Positions 42,097 through 49,229 of a DNA stretch of 64,000 nucleotides are shown one piece after another. Location: assembly GCF_026342015.1 (NCBI RefSeq), contig NZ_JAPENL010000001.1, positions 2,976,001 to 3,040,000 of the forward strand. The letters run 5' to 3'. The position numbers were made by a program, and so were the translations under genes. Each line of letters starts with the position of its first letter. Position 1 is the first letter of the stretch. Source of the stretch: Micromonospora lupini (GTDB lineage: Bacteria > Actinomycetota > Actinomycetes > Mycobacteriales > Micromonosporaceae). Under the pieces are notes generated by a model. The model made no database searches. It saw only the letters and a program-made list of their open reading frames with translations, and was not told the DNA's origin.

Positions 42097-42713
42097 CGCG
42101 CACCGCCTTCGGTGGTGATGGGCGCGGCGGGCACCCCCGCACCCGCCGCGCCCTGACCGACGCCGACCCCCGGCGGCGTCGACCACTGGCCCCCGACCGG
42201 ACCGAGATCCGCTGAGTGCGCCTCGCGACGGGTGTCGGAAGCGGATCCGGTCGGGGAGTTGGTGTCCCGGAGCGCCGGGTCGGTGACCGGGCCGGGCTCG
42301 ACGAGCCCGCCGAGGACCACGTCGGCGTCGGCGGCCGGCTGGTACGGGCGCGGCCGGCGGCCGGGACGCGGCACGTCGCGGTCGGCCGCAGCCGGCCACG
42401 CCGCCGCCGGCGGCTCGTCGCCCATCGCGAGCAGCTGCCGGTACGCCAGCTCCGCCTGGAGGTCCGCCGAGTACCGCTCGACCTCACCCTTGAAGAAGGA
42501 GTACGTGCCCCAGGCGTCATTCAGCCGCAGGTTGATCGCCTTGTTCTGGCTGATCGCCAGGTCGTTGAGGCCCTCGGCCTTCCACTTGGCCATCAGCTCG
42601 TCGTTCACGACGTTCCACGCGGCGGACGCGGCCTCGGCCTTCTGGGAGGCCGTACGTAGCTTGGCCCAGCGCAAAGCCAGGGCCTCGCGGTCGGAGGGTG
42701 CGAGTGGACGCAT
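42093..42713 (-). CDS. Early protein with helical head and disordered tail
   Basis: 206 residues. Residues 1-98 are helical (REALALRWAKLRTASQKAEA, then LNDAWGTYSFFKGEVERYSA); the rest is Gly/Pro/Ala-rich and probably disordered. ATG start. No motif recognised. Confidence 0.65.
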   Translation of the reverse strand: MRPLAPSDREALALRWAKLRTASQKAEAASAAWNVVNDELMAKWKAEGLNDLAISQNKAINLRLNDAWGTYSFFKGEVERYSADLQAELAYRQLLAMGDEPPAAAWPAAADRDVPRPGRRPRPYQPAADADVVLGGLVEPGPVTDPALRDTNSPTGSASDTRREAHSADLGPVGGQWSTPPGVGVGQGAAGAGVPAAPITTEGGAR

Positions 42714-42719
42714 CGCCGC

Positions 42720-43652
42720 TCACCGCCCCGACTGCAGGTCGCCGGTGGCCGGCGCGCCCGCCTCGGTCGCGACGTGCCGATCGATCAGGTCACTGGGCTC
42801 CTTGAGCGTGTCGAAGCCGTCGTACGTCAGGCCGCAGGCGCACTGCGCGCCGCACTCACCCGGGCCGCCCTTCCACGCGCTGGAGACGCGGTGCTCGGCC
42901 TCGGCCGGTTCGGCGGACACCTCGACCGCGCGGTCCGCCATCGCGTCCACCGCCGCAGCCGGGGGGACCGCCATGGACTCGCCGTTCGCCTCAGCGACGT
43001 GCCGATCCAACTGCGCCCGAGCCTCGTCCAGCGTCTCCCCGTCGAACCTGTCACCACAGACGCACTGGGCAACCGGGCCGCTCGCCTCGTGACCGGCGGC
43101 GAGCAGCAGGTGCTCGGCGACCGCCGGCGCCGGAGCCGGCACACCCTCGAAGGAGACGGTGAGCCCCTCGCCCAGGTCCGACTCGGTCGGCGACCACGCC
43201 AGCCGCTTCGACTTGCTGGCGCCGTACCCGTCGCGCAGCTCCATGCCCAGCGCCGCCGCGACGCGGGAGATCTCGCCGTCGATCATCGTCCCGGACACCG
43301 TCAGGCCGCTCCACGACTTGAACCGCGGCTTGTGGGTCTCGACCAGGTCGGCCAGCTTCCGCAGGTCGGTCGCGATCTCGGCCGAGATCGCGACGGTCCG
43401 GGCTTCGGCGACCTGCTCGTCGGTCGCCACCCGCACCGGCTCGCTCGCCCAGAGACGCTCGCCCTGCGGCACGGTGTCGCCAATCCGCGTGACGATCAGC
43501 AGCACCTTCTCGACGGCGTCGCCGTCCCGGTCGCGGTCGGTGTAGCGGTGGGTCTGCTCGACGCGGTAGACGTGCGGCCGGTTGGTCAGGATCACGTGGT
43601 CGCGGCGCTGCAGTTCGCCGGCGGCGGTCTCGTTGGTAGGGTTCTGGTTCAT
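42720..43652 (-). CDS. Early protein with two C-terminal CxCG-His repeats
   Basis: 310 residues. A soluble N-terminal half is followed by two similar zinc-finger-like repeats: QCVCGDRFDGETLDEARAQL...RH and QCACGLTYDGFDTLKEPSDL..RH. Each has CxCG, then a hydrophobic helix ending DRH. Such repeats can bind DNA or protein. ATG start follows the 202-base gene-free leader. Family not recognised. Confidence 0.65.
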   Translation of the reverse strand: MNQNPTNETAAGELQRRDHVILTNRPHVYRVEQTHRYTDRDRDGDAVEKVLLIVTRIGDTVPQGERLWASEPVRVATDEQVAEARTVAISAEIATDLRKLADLVETHKPRFKSWSGLTVSGTMIDGEISRVAAALGMELRDGYGASKSKRLAWSPTESDLGEGLTVSFEGVPAPAPAVAEHLLLAAGHEASGPVAQCVCGDRFDGETLDEARAQLDRHVAEANGESMAVPPAAAVDAMADRAVEVSAEPAEAEHRVSSAWKGGPGECGAQCACGLTYDGFDTLKEPSDLIDRHVATEAGAPATGDLQSGR

Positions 43653-43854
43653 CGACCTTGGGCTCCTTCGGGAGTTGGGATGAGGTCGGTTGGCGCGGAC
43701 CGCCTTGCCAGAGGTGGTCCGCGTTCTTGCTGCCGGGGCGGCGTCCGGAGTGGTGTTGGGTCACGGACGCCGGCCCGGGGCTTGCCCGGCCCGCCGGTCG
43801 TAGCGATCGCGGCCCGAGGTGCGGGCGGGGATCCCGGCCCGCCGGAAACTCAGA
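43653..43854 (-). other. Gene-free segment inside the early operon
   Basis: 202 bases with no supported gene. It contains an imperfect 10-bp hairpin at 43695-43722 (GCGGACC and GGTCCGC arms) and a GC-rich GGCCCGGGGC stretch. It could hold an attenuator or an internal promoter, as it is the only sizeable gap in the first 17 kb of this operon. No clear -10/-35 pair was seen. Confidence 0.45.
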
Positions 43855-44142
43855 TCAGGCGACGGCGACCTTCACGCCGGCCTTGTGCGCCTTGTGGACG
43901 AACCGCCGCCACTGCTTCGGCGTGAACGTGGTGCGGCCGGTCTGCCGGCGGTAGTTGTCGGCCCGGTGCTGACCGCTCAGCGGGCTGGCCGAGTGGCCGT
44001 GCGAACCAGCGGCCTTGGCGTCGGCCGTCCGCTTGGCGCGGCCGTCGACGTCGGCGAAGCTGGCGAACTGGGCTGCCAGGTTGATCCGGCTCGGGCCGGC
44101 GGGCGGCGTCGGCGTGCCCGGGTGCGGGGCGGGGTGCGTCAT
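43855..44142 (-). CDS. Small basic early protein
   Basis: 95 residues. Pro-rich start, middle SHGHSASPLSGQHRADNYRR, end FTPKQWRRFVHKAHKAGVKV, strongly basic. Second gene of the early operon. Short actinophage proteins ending in a TPKQ.RR..HK pattern are widespread and probably bind DNA; function unknown. Confidence 0.65.
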   Translation of the reverse strand: MTHPAPHPGTPTPPAGPSRINLAAQFASFADVDGRAKRTADAKAAGSHGHSASPLSGQHRADNYRRQTGRTTFTPKQWRRFVHKAHKAGVKVAVA

Positions 44143-44387
44143 CCTGCGTTCTCCTGCTGCTCGATGAACTCCAGGAGTGCCGCGCGGCTGATCCGCCGGG
44201 ACGCGCCGACCTTGTAGGAACGGATGGCACCCGATCGGACCAGAGCCCAGAGCGTCCGCTCCCCCATCCCGATGGCCTCCGCTGCCTGGGGCACCGTGTA
44301 GGCCAGCTTGTAGGCCAGCCTGGCGAGGATGGCGGGGTCGACCCTGATCCCATCGGCGTCACTGCTTAGCGTTGCACTCTCATGCAT
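44139..44387 (-). CDS. Excisionase-like helix-turn-helix protein
   Basis: 82 residues. YTVPQAAEAIGMGERTLWAL...IRSYKVGASRRISRAALLEF is the MerR/excisionase-type helix-turn-helix with a wing, as in phage Xis proteins. First gene of the leftward early operon, divergent from the repressor. It could serve as excisionase or as a Cro-like regulator; proximity to integrase favours excisionase. Its start codon lies within the first operator-like repeat. Confidence 0.75.
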   Translation of the reverse strand: MHESATLSSDADGIRVDPAILARLAYKLAYTVPQAAEAIGMGERTLWALVRSGAIRSYKVGASRRISRAALLEFIEQQENAG

Positions 44388-44422
44388 GGGAGTACCGTAG
44401 CGCACTCTCACCGATGGGACCA
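44374..44422. promoter_or_regulatory. Two operator-like repeats between early genes and repressor
   Basis: GCACTCTCA...ATGGGA occurs at 44374-44391 and again at 44402-44419, 28 bp apart. The first includes an 18-bp near-palindrome, ACTCTCATGCATGGGAGT, with one mispaired position per arm. They cover the excisionase start and the likely leftward early promoter (TACGGT box), so they are good candidates for repressor binding. Confidence 0.55.
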
Positions 44423-44441
44423 CCTCAGCCGTTCGGATGAT

Positions 44442-44473
44442 TTGCGACACCCATCGTTCAGCGTCACTATGTA
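44442..44473 (+). promoter_or_regulatory. Candidate repressor promoter
   Basis: TTGCGA (44442-44447) and TATGTA (44468-44473) are separated by 20 bases, longer than ideal; an alternative -10 at 44466 gives 18. The -10 is only four bases from the ATG, so the repressor mRNA would be leaderless or nearly so. Confidence 0.35.
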
Positions 44474-44477
44474 ACCC

Positions 44478-45020
44478 ATGCAGCGCTACGCAGTCCGGGC
44501 AGCGGACCGACTCAAGGAGCAACACCGCCGCACCCAACGGTGGGAGCACTCCCGTCCGCGCGACAACAGACCCACGAATGCGACCTACCTTGACCTGGTG
44601 GCAGCCGCATCCTCCGCCCAGTCGCCCGACGTCTCCCGGGCCCGCTTCGCAGCCTTCGTCGCCCGCGCCCTCACCGGCGCCCGCGACCGAGGCATGACCG
44701 ACACCTCCATCGCGCGGGCCACCGGCGTCCCGCCCGCGACCTTCCACCGCTGGCAGAAGGGCGACTTCAAAACCGCCCCCGACCTGGACAAGATCCGCCG
44801 GTTCTGCGACGGCCTCGGCGTCAACCCCGCCGGCGCACTCGCCGCACTCGGCCTCTCCCCCGAACGCGACTCCCCCGAACCCGACGCGCCGCTGCCACCC
44901 GAGATCCGGCGGATCCTGCGCACCCTCGCCGACCCGAACGTCCCCGAGCCCGACAAGGCGGTGCTGCGCGAGATGCTGTCGCTGCTCGCCGAGCGCGCCG
45001 AACGCGGCAGGCCCACCTGA
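44478..45020 (+). CDS. XRE-family phage repressor
   Basis: 180 residues. A helix-turn-helix of XRE type lies at about 64-105: ALTGARDRGMTDTSIARATG followed by VPPATFHRWQKGDFKTAPDL. The N-terminal 50 residues are basic. The C-terminus has no peptidase dyad, so RecA-driven self-cleavage is unlikely; control would be by another route. Divergent from the early operon and coupled to integrase by a one-base TGATG overlap. Confidence 0.82.
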   Translation: MQRYAVRAADRLKEQHRRTQRWEHSRPRDNRPTNATYLDLVAAASSAQSPDVSRARFAAFVARALTGARDRGMTDTSIARATGVPPATFHRWQKGDFKTAPDLDKIRRFCDGLGVNPAGALAALGLSPERDSPEPDAPLPPEIRRILRTLADPNVPEPDKAVLREMLSLLAERAERGRPT

Positions 45021-46267
45021 TGGCCCGCCGCCGGAAGTACCCGCCGATCACCCTCGGCAAGGACGCGCTCTACCACGCATGGGTCGTCGTCGGCGCCAAG
45101 CCGAACGGCCGGCCCGACCAGCGGCACGTCAAGCGCAAGACCATCGAAGAGGTCGAAGAACGCGTCGACGAGCTGCTCGACCAGAAGAAGGCCGGTGCCG
45201 TCGTCAAGGCCGGCCGCGGCGTCAGCCTGCAGGAGTGGCTGGAGACGTACCTGGAGACGGTCGCCTCACGACGATGCGACCCCACAACCGTCACCGGCTA
45301 CCGGACATACATGCGCAACTACGTCTACCCGGTAGCCGGGAAGGTGCGCATCGACCGGCTTACACCCGAGCACATCGACCGGATCTACCTGGCCATGCAG
45401 GACGCCGGCCGCGCCCAGGCGACCATCGTGCAGACCCACCGGATCCTGTCCCGGGCACTGGAGGTGGCGTATCGGCGGGGCATGACGCCACGCAACGCGG
45501 CCAAGGTGATCGAGGACGCGCCAAAGGCGAAGCGCAGGGAGATGCAGGCGCTCACCGAAGCCGAAGCGCTGGCCGTACTCACGGCGGCCGAGCGGATCCG
45601 CAACTCGGCACGATGGTCGGTGGGGCTCGCGATCGGACTGCGACAGGGCGAGGCGCTCGGGTTGCGCTGGTCGTACGTCGACCTGGATGCCGGGACGATG
45701 GACGTGTTCTGGCAGTTGCACCGCCGTCCGTTCGAGCACGGCTGCGGGTCGCCAGCGACGTGCGGCCGGAAGCGTGCCGGGAACTGCCCGCAGAGGAAGC
45801 AGCGGCTACGCACCGGCGAGCAGCCGATCGCCGGCGGGCTGATCCTCAAGGCGCCGAAGGGCAGCGGCAAGGCCACGATCCCGATCCCGAGCGAGCTCGT
45901 CGCCGAACTGCGCCGGCACCGCGAGGTCCAGGAGCTGGAGAAGGTGATGGCCGAGGGCGCGTACGCGACGCACGATCTCGTCTTCGCCGACGTGGACGGC
46001 TCGCCTATCGACCCGGCGCGCGACTGGGCAGAGTGGAAGAGCCTGTGCAAGGCCGCCGGGGTTCCGGACCTGCCGTTGCACGGCGGGCGACACACAGCTG
46101 CCTCACTGATGATCGCGCAGGGTGTGCCGATCGAGGTCGTGCAGGAGGTGCTGCGGCACTCGGCGATCCAGGTGACCCGCGGCTACGTACACGTCGCCTC
46201 GGACTCGGCGAAGGCGGCCACGGACCGTATGGGCGCGACGTTGCTCCGGCGACCGAGTACACCCTGA
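45020..46267 (+). CDS. int: Tyrosine integrase
   Basis: 415 residues. Catalytic residues are all present: Arg208 (GLRQGEAL), His354 and Arg357 (LPLHGGRHTAAS), His380 (VLRHSAI) and nucleophile Tyr389 (RGYVH). Residues 70-170 form the core-binding domain and 1-65 the arm-binding region. Between Arg208 and the HxxR motif, residues 239-258 carry a four-Cys insert (HGCGSPATCGRKRAGNCPQR region) unusual in lambda-type enzymes. It lies 82 bases from the tRNA-Met attachment site it should use. Coupled to the repressor gene. Confidence 0.95.
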   Translation: MARRRKYPPITLGKDALYHAWVVVGAKPNGRPDQRHVKRKTIEEVEERVDELLDQKKAGAVVKAGRGVSLQEWLETYLETVASRRCDPTTVTGYRTYMRNYVYPVAGKVRIDRLTPEHIDRIYLAMQDAGRAQATIVQTHRILSRALEVAYRRGMTPRNAAKVIEDAPKAKRREMQALTEAEALAVLTAAERIRNSARWSVGLAIGLRQGEALGLRWSYVDLDAGTMDVFWQLHRRPFEHGCGSPATCGRKRAGNCPQRKQRLRTGEQPIAGGLILKAPKGSGKATIPIPSELVAELRRHREVQELEKVMAEGAYATHDLVFADVDGSPIDPARDWAEWKSLCKAAGVPDLPLHGGRHTAASLMIAQGVPIEVVQEVLRHSAIQVTRGYVHVASDSAKAATDRMGATLLRRPSTP

Positions 46268-46303
46268 AATACACCCTTGATCTTGAACCCATAGATAGAG
46301 TCC

Positions 46304-46346
46304 GACCCGGGCGCCTGACCGTGAGATCAGGTGCCCGGGTCCTTTT
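46304..46346. terminator. Terminator between integrase and tRNA-Met
   Basis: A 15-bp stem with one G-T pair, GACCCGGGCGCCTGA (46304-46318) and its partner (46327-46341), has an 8-base loop and is followed by CTTTTC on the plus strand. It ends the repressor-integrase transcript and also lies just beyond the leftward tRNA gene. Confidence 0.82.
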
Positions 46347-46349
46347 CGC

Positions 46350-46426
46350 TGGTGGGGCGGACGGGACTCGAACCCGTGACCGATCGATTATGAGTCGACT
46401 GCTCTAACCCGCTGAGCTACCGCCCC
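46350..46426 (-). tRNA. tRNA-Met (anticodon CAT), probably phage-borne
   Basis: A complete cloverleaf with encoded CCA: acceptor GGGGCGG paired with CCGCCCC, D-arm AGCTCAGCGGGTTAGAGC, anticodon loop CTCATAA, T-arm ACGGGTTCGAGTCCCGT. The anticodon stem GTCGA/TCGAT pairs within itself. A Watson-Crick 1-72 pair and no GGG/CCC anticodon stem argue for elongator rather than initiator. Because both stem strands match each other and not the neighbouring half-gene, I take the whole gene as carried by the prophage. An isoleucine tRNA with modified CAT is a less likely alternative. Confidence 0.88.
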
Positions 46427-46451
46427 CTGCTGTGTCGATGGATTATGAGTC
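46386..46451. repeat. Direct repeat of attachment core (GATTATGAGTC)
   Basis: GATTATGAGTC occurs at 46386-46396 inside the complete tRNA and at 46441-46451 at the broken end of the second tRNA. Both span the anticodon. The right copy is the phage-host junction in my reading (attR); the left attachment site lies outside the window. Confidence 0.65.
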
Positions 46452-46481
46452 CCCTGCTCTAACCGGCTGAGCTACCGCCCC
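46441..46481 (-). pseudogene. Truncated 5' half of host tRNA-Met
   Basis: GGGGCGGTAGCTCAGCCGG through the anticodon loop (ACTCATAATC) matches the complete tRNA except for three bases, then sequence diverges. The missing 3' half should lie at the far left end of the prophage. Its anticodon-stem strand GGGGA would need a TCCCC partner that is not here. Confidence 0.8.
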
Positions 46482-46493
46482 GACACCGCGCGG

Positions 46494-46499
46494 ATCTTA
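46494..46499 (-). promoter_or_regulatory. Likely host tRNA promoter -10 box
   Basis: TAAGAT on the minus strand lies 12 bases before the 5' end of the truncated tRNA. A clear -35 was not seen. Transcription from it would cross the half-gene and enter the complete tRNA 55 bases further on. Confidence 0.4.
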
Positions 46500-46542
46500 T
46501 CCCGCTCGGCGGATCACGGGCCAGCGCCGGTGTGGCCCCGCC

Positions 46543-48231
46543 TCATCCCCGCCGCCGTCGCCACAGCAGCACGATGGGCAACGCGAGAATAACAGTGAGC
46601 AGCCAGCCCGCGACGACGACGCCCCAGAGCCACTCCTCGCCCGGCTCGGTGCCGGCGGCGACCACCACGTACGTGACCAGCAGGCTCACCGCACCCGTCA
46701 ACAGGACGGCCACGCCGCTGACCACGATCGCCGCGATCTCCCACCACGGGCGGTCGGCGGACGTACGGGCCGGCTGGTCGGCGACCGAGGGCTGCGGGAT
46801 GGCGTCCGGTGTGCGGGCCGGCATGGCGATGTGCCGGTCGGCCGGCACCTGGGCGTCGATGACCGGAAGCGCCGCCGGGTGCAGGTTGAACATCGTCGGC
46901 TCGACGTGCAGGACGATGGCGTCGGAGCCGATCAGTTGCCGTGCGCCGTCGGGCCAGGCGAGCATCGCGGAGCAGTCGGCGTACCGGACGGTGAGCGGGC
47001 CGTCGCTGCCCAGGTAGGTCACCCCGTCCACGCCGATCCGGAGGGCGCCGGCGCCCTGCTTCGCCGTGTACGTGGTGCCCTCGACTGTGTCGCTGGAGTG
47101 GGTGGGCGCCGCGACGAAGCCGGCCCAGTCGGCGGTGAGCCCGCGCGGCACCAGGAGCAGCGCCGACGACGTCACCTCGCCGGCCACCTCGTGCAGGTCG
47201 GCGAGGCTGACGCCCTTCAGCTCGGCCCGGTGCTCGTCGATGCTGAGGTTCGGCTCGCCGGTCAACACGTTGAGGGCGTACCCCGGCAGTCGCGCGGCGT
47301 CGACCTCGGCGGTGCCGAGCACGTCCTCCCGCTTGGCGACTGTGGCGTCCAGGTCGGCCTGCTCGATGCGTCCGACCCGCAGCTTCGCCAGCACGTCGAC
47401 GAAGCCGCCGAGCACGGCGTCCTGCTTCTCCGCCAGCGCGTCGGCGAGCGCCCGCAGCGTGGCGTACCCGTCGCCGCGCGGCTCGTACCCCGTGGTGGTG
47501 GTGTAGGAGAGTCCCGACTCCTGGCGCAGTGACCGGTACAGCTCCCGCTCCAGCACGCCGGAGAAGACGGCCGCGGCGGCGCTGCGCCGCACCACCGAGT
47601 CGAGGACCACCGCGCGGGCGCCGCCGACGAAGTACGCCGGGGTCTGCGGCAGCGCCGACGAGACCGCCGGCACCGGCTGCCGGACGCCGCTGGGCAGGGC
47701 GAGGCGCAGCCCGGCGGGCACCCGGTCGCCGGCGATCCAGAGCACCGCGTTCTCCCGGGTGAACGAGCGGGACGCCCACTCGCGCAGGTGGTCCGCGGTG
47801 AGCCCGCCCAGGCCCCACTCCGGGTAGCTGCTCAGCCCGAAGTCCCGCGCGCCGTGTCGCCACAGCGGGATGTCGTCGACCGCGCCGGCGCCCCGGCTGC
47901 TCCACTCGGTGCGCAGGATGTCCTTCTCGACCTCCAGCCGTTGCACAGGCAGGTCGGACAGGTGCTCGCAGACGGCGGTCAGGAACGCCGCGATGTCCGC
48001 CTCGGAGCCCTGGGTGTGGAACATGGTGAACGCCGGGGCGGTCACGCCGTTGACGTGGTAGTCGGCCAGACCGAGCGGTGCCAGCGCGAGGTGCTCGATG
48101 AGGTGGGTGATGCCGGCGCGGTTGAGCGTCTCGTCGGCGGTGCCGACCCGGAAGGTCAGCCCGGCGAGCATCGGCCCGCCGGTGGGGGCGAGCAGCGTGG
48201 GCACCCCGTCCACGTCCAGGTGCTGGATCAT
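46543..48231 (-). CDS. M16-family zinc peptidase with C-terminal membrane helices
   Basis: 562 residues. The inverted zinc motif HLIEH (43-47) marks the M16 (pitrilysin/processing peptidase) family; the second M16 domain is at about 230-420 (RELYRSLRQESGLSYTTTTG). After this is a linker and two membrane helices (about 490-515 and 530-555) ending in RRRRG. Many actinobacterial M16 proteins have this layout, with unknown substrates. ATG overlaps the stop of the preceding gene by four bases. This is the first host gene beyond the prophage. Confidence 0.82.
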   Translation of the reverse strand: MIQHLDVDGVPTLLAPTGGPMLAGLTFRVGTADETLNRAGITHLIEHLALAPLGLADYHVNGVTAPAFTMFHTQGSEADIAAFLTAVCEHLSDLPVQRLEVEKDILRTEWSSRGAGAVDDIPLWRHGARDFGLSSYPEWGLGGLTADHLREWASRSFTRENAVLWIAGDRVPAGLRLALPSGVRQPVPAVSSALPQTPAYFVGGARAVVLDSVVRRSAAAAVFSGVLERELYRSLRQESGLSYTTTTGYEPRGDGYATLRALADALAEKQDAVLGGFVDVLAKLRVGRIEQADLDATVAKREDVLGTAEVDAARLPGYALNVLTGEPNLSIDEHRAELKGVSLADLHEVAGEVTSSALLLVPRGLTADWAGFVAAPTHSSDTVEGTTYTAKQGAGALRIGVDGVTYLGSDGPLTVRYADCSAMLAWPDGARQLIGSDAIVLHVEPTMFNLHPAALPVIDAQVPADRHIAMPARTPDAIPQPSVADQPARTSADRPWWEIAAIVVSGVAVLLTGAVSLLVTYVVVAAGTEPGEEWLWGVVVAGWLLTVILALPIVLLWRRRRG

Positions 48232-49187
48232 GACTGGCCACCCTTCGCGTACGCCTTGGCGCGGTACTTCGTGAAGCCCTCGGCGTCGTCCACGTAGGCC
48301 CAGGGGTATTCGGTGCCCCGGTTGCCGAGGGCGGTGAACTGGCCGGCGGCGGCGGACCACTGTTCGGTGAGGCTGAACATCAGCGCGAACGTCGAGCGGA
48401 CCCACACCCAGCCCGGCCGGTCGACGAAGTCCGGGTGCAGCACGGATCGCTGCCCGGCCTGCATGACCTCGTCCACGACGGGCGTGCTGCGCAGGTACGC
48501 GGTGCGCTCCCGTTCGGTGTCGAAGTCCAGCCAGCGTTCCAGGTGCGCCTCGGCGACCAGCACGGCGTTGGCCGCCCCGGCCGGAGCGGCCTGCGCGCAC
48601 TCGCGGGCGAACGCGAAGGCCCGGTCCCAGTCGCCGCTCCACTTGGGGCACAGCTGCTGGAGCAGGGCCGCCTGTGCGGGCGCGTGGTGGGGGTGCTCGC
48701 GGGCGAGCCTGTCGTAGCGGCGGCGGGCCTCGTTCTGGCCCAGTTGCAGCCCCCGGGCGAGGGTGATCCGTTGGGTCCAGGCGGCCGCGTCGTCGGGGTA
48801 CCGGGCGGTGACGTCGATGAGCACCCGCTCGGCGCGACGCAGGTGCTCGTGGAACTGGTCGAACTGCGACCGGCTGACGTGTTGGGCCCGGTAGGAGCTG
48901 CGGATCCGCCAGCCGTCGCAGATGAGGTGGGTTCCGTGCAGGGTGCCCGCCAGCCTGTCGGTCGGGTCGTCGTCGTACACGCGATGCAGGAACGCCGCGG
49001 ACTCGGCGTGGTCGCCGGCCTCCCTGACGAGGAGTGTGTGAAAGGCGGGGTCCCGGTCGGCGAACACGGCCCGGACGGCGGGCCAGTCGGCGGCGTCGAG
49101 CGCCTTGCGCAGGTCGTTGACCTCGGGGTACGCGGCAGCGGCATCGAAGGTGGGTGCCGGGAGGGGGGCGGGCATGGCGGCGATCAT
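48228..49187 (-). CDS. Helical-repeat (TPR-like) protein
   Basis: 319 residues, helical with TPR-like stretches (EVNDLRKALDAADWPAVRAV, then AAAWTQRITLARGLQLGQNE). Partner of the M16 gene through an ATGA overlap. No signal peptide, so it is probably cytoplasmic. ATG at 49187 is used; an in-frame ATG at 49175 is an alternative. The family resembles DUF4034-type proteins, but I am not certain. Confidence 0.7.
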   Translation of the reverse strand: MIAAMPAPLPAPTFDAAAAYPEVNDLRKALDAADWPAVRAVFADRDPAFHTLLVREAGDHAESAAFLHRVYDDDPTDRLAGTLHGTHLICDGWRIRSSYRAQHVSRSQFDQFHEHLRRAERVLIDVTARYPDDAAAWTQRITLARGLQLGQNEARRRYDRLAREHPHHAPAQAALLQQLCPKWSGDWDRAFAFARECAQAAPAGAANAVLVAEAHLERWLDFDTERERTAYLRSTPVVDEVMQAGQRSVLHPDFVDRPGWVWVRSTFALMFSLTEQWSAAAGQFTALGNRGTEYPWAYVDDAEGFTKYRAKAYAKGGQS

Positions 49188-49229
49188 AGGTGATCAACTA
49201 CGGCTGCGGGGGCCTCGTCCGAGGCGGGC

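Larger units (their letters stand above)
1..46451. mobile_element. Integrated siphovirus-type prophage (left end outside window)
   Basis: The interval carries a full head, tail and lysis operon, a recombination module, an excisionase, a repressor and a tyrosine integrase, ending at a tRNA-Met attachment site on the right. Late and early genes are both leftward; repressor and integrase are rightward. No second copy of the attachment core was found near the left edge, so the element continues beyond position 1 and is longer than 46 kb. Gene order is that of temperate actinobacterial siphoviruses. Packaging, head, tail, lysis and integration genes all look intact, so it may still be inducible; that is an inference. 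Confidence 0.93.

Noticed and set aside
46350..46426. Complete tRNA as an ordinary host/phage hybrid at attR
   Set aside because: This was considered first, but then the extra 5' half upstream is unexplained and the anticodon-stem strands would not be expected to match each other.
46441..46481. Second functional tRNA-Met
   Set aside because: Sequence stops matching after the anticodon loop, with no 3' anticodon strand, T-arm or acceptor.
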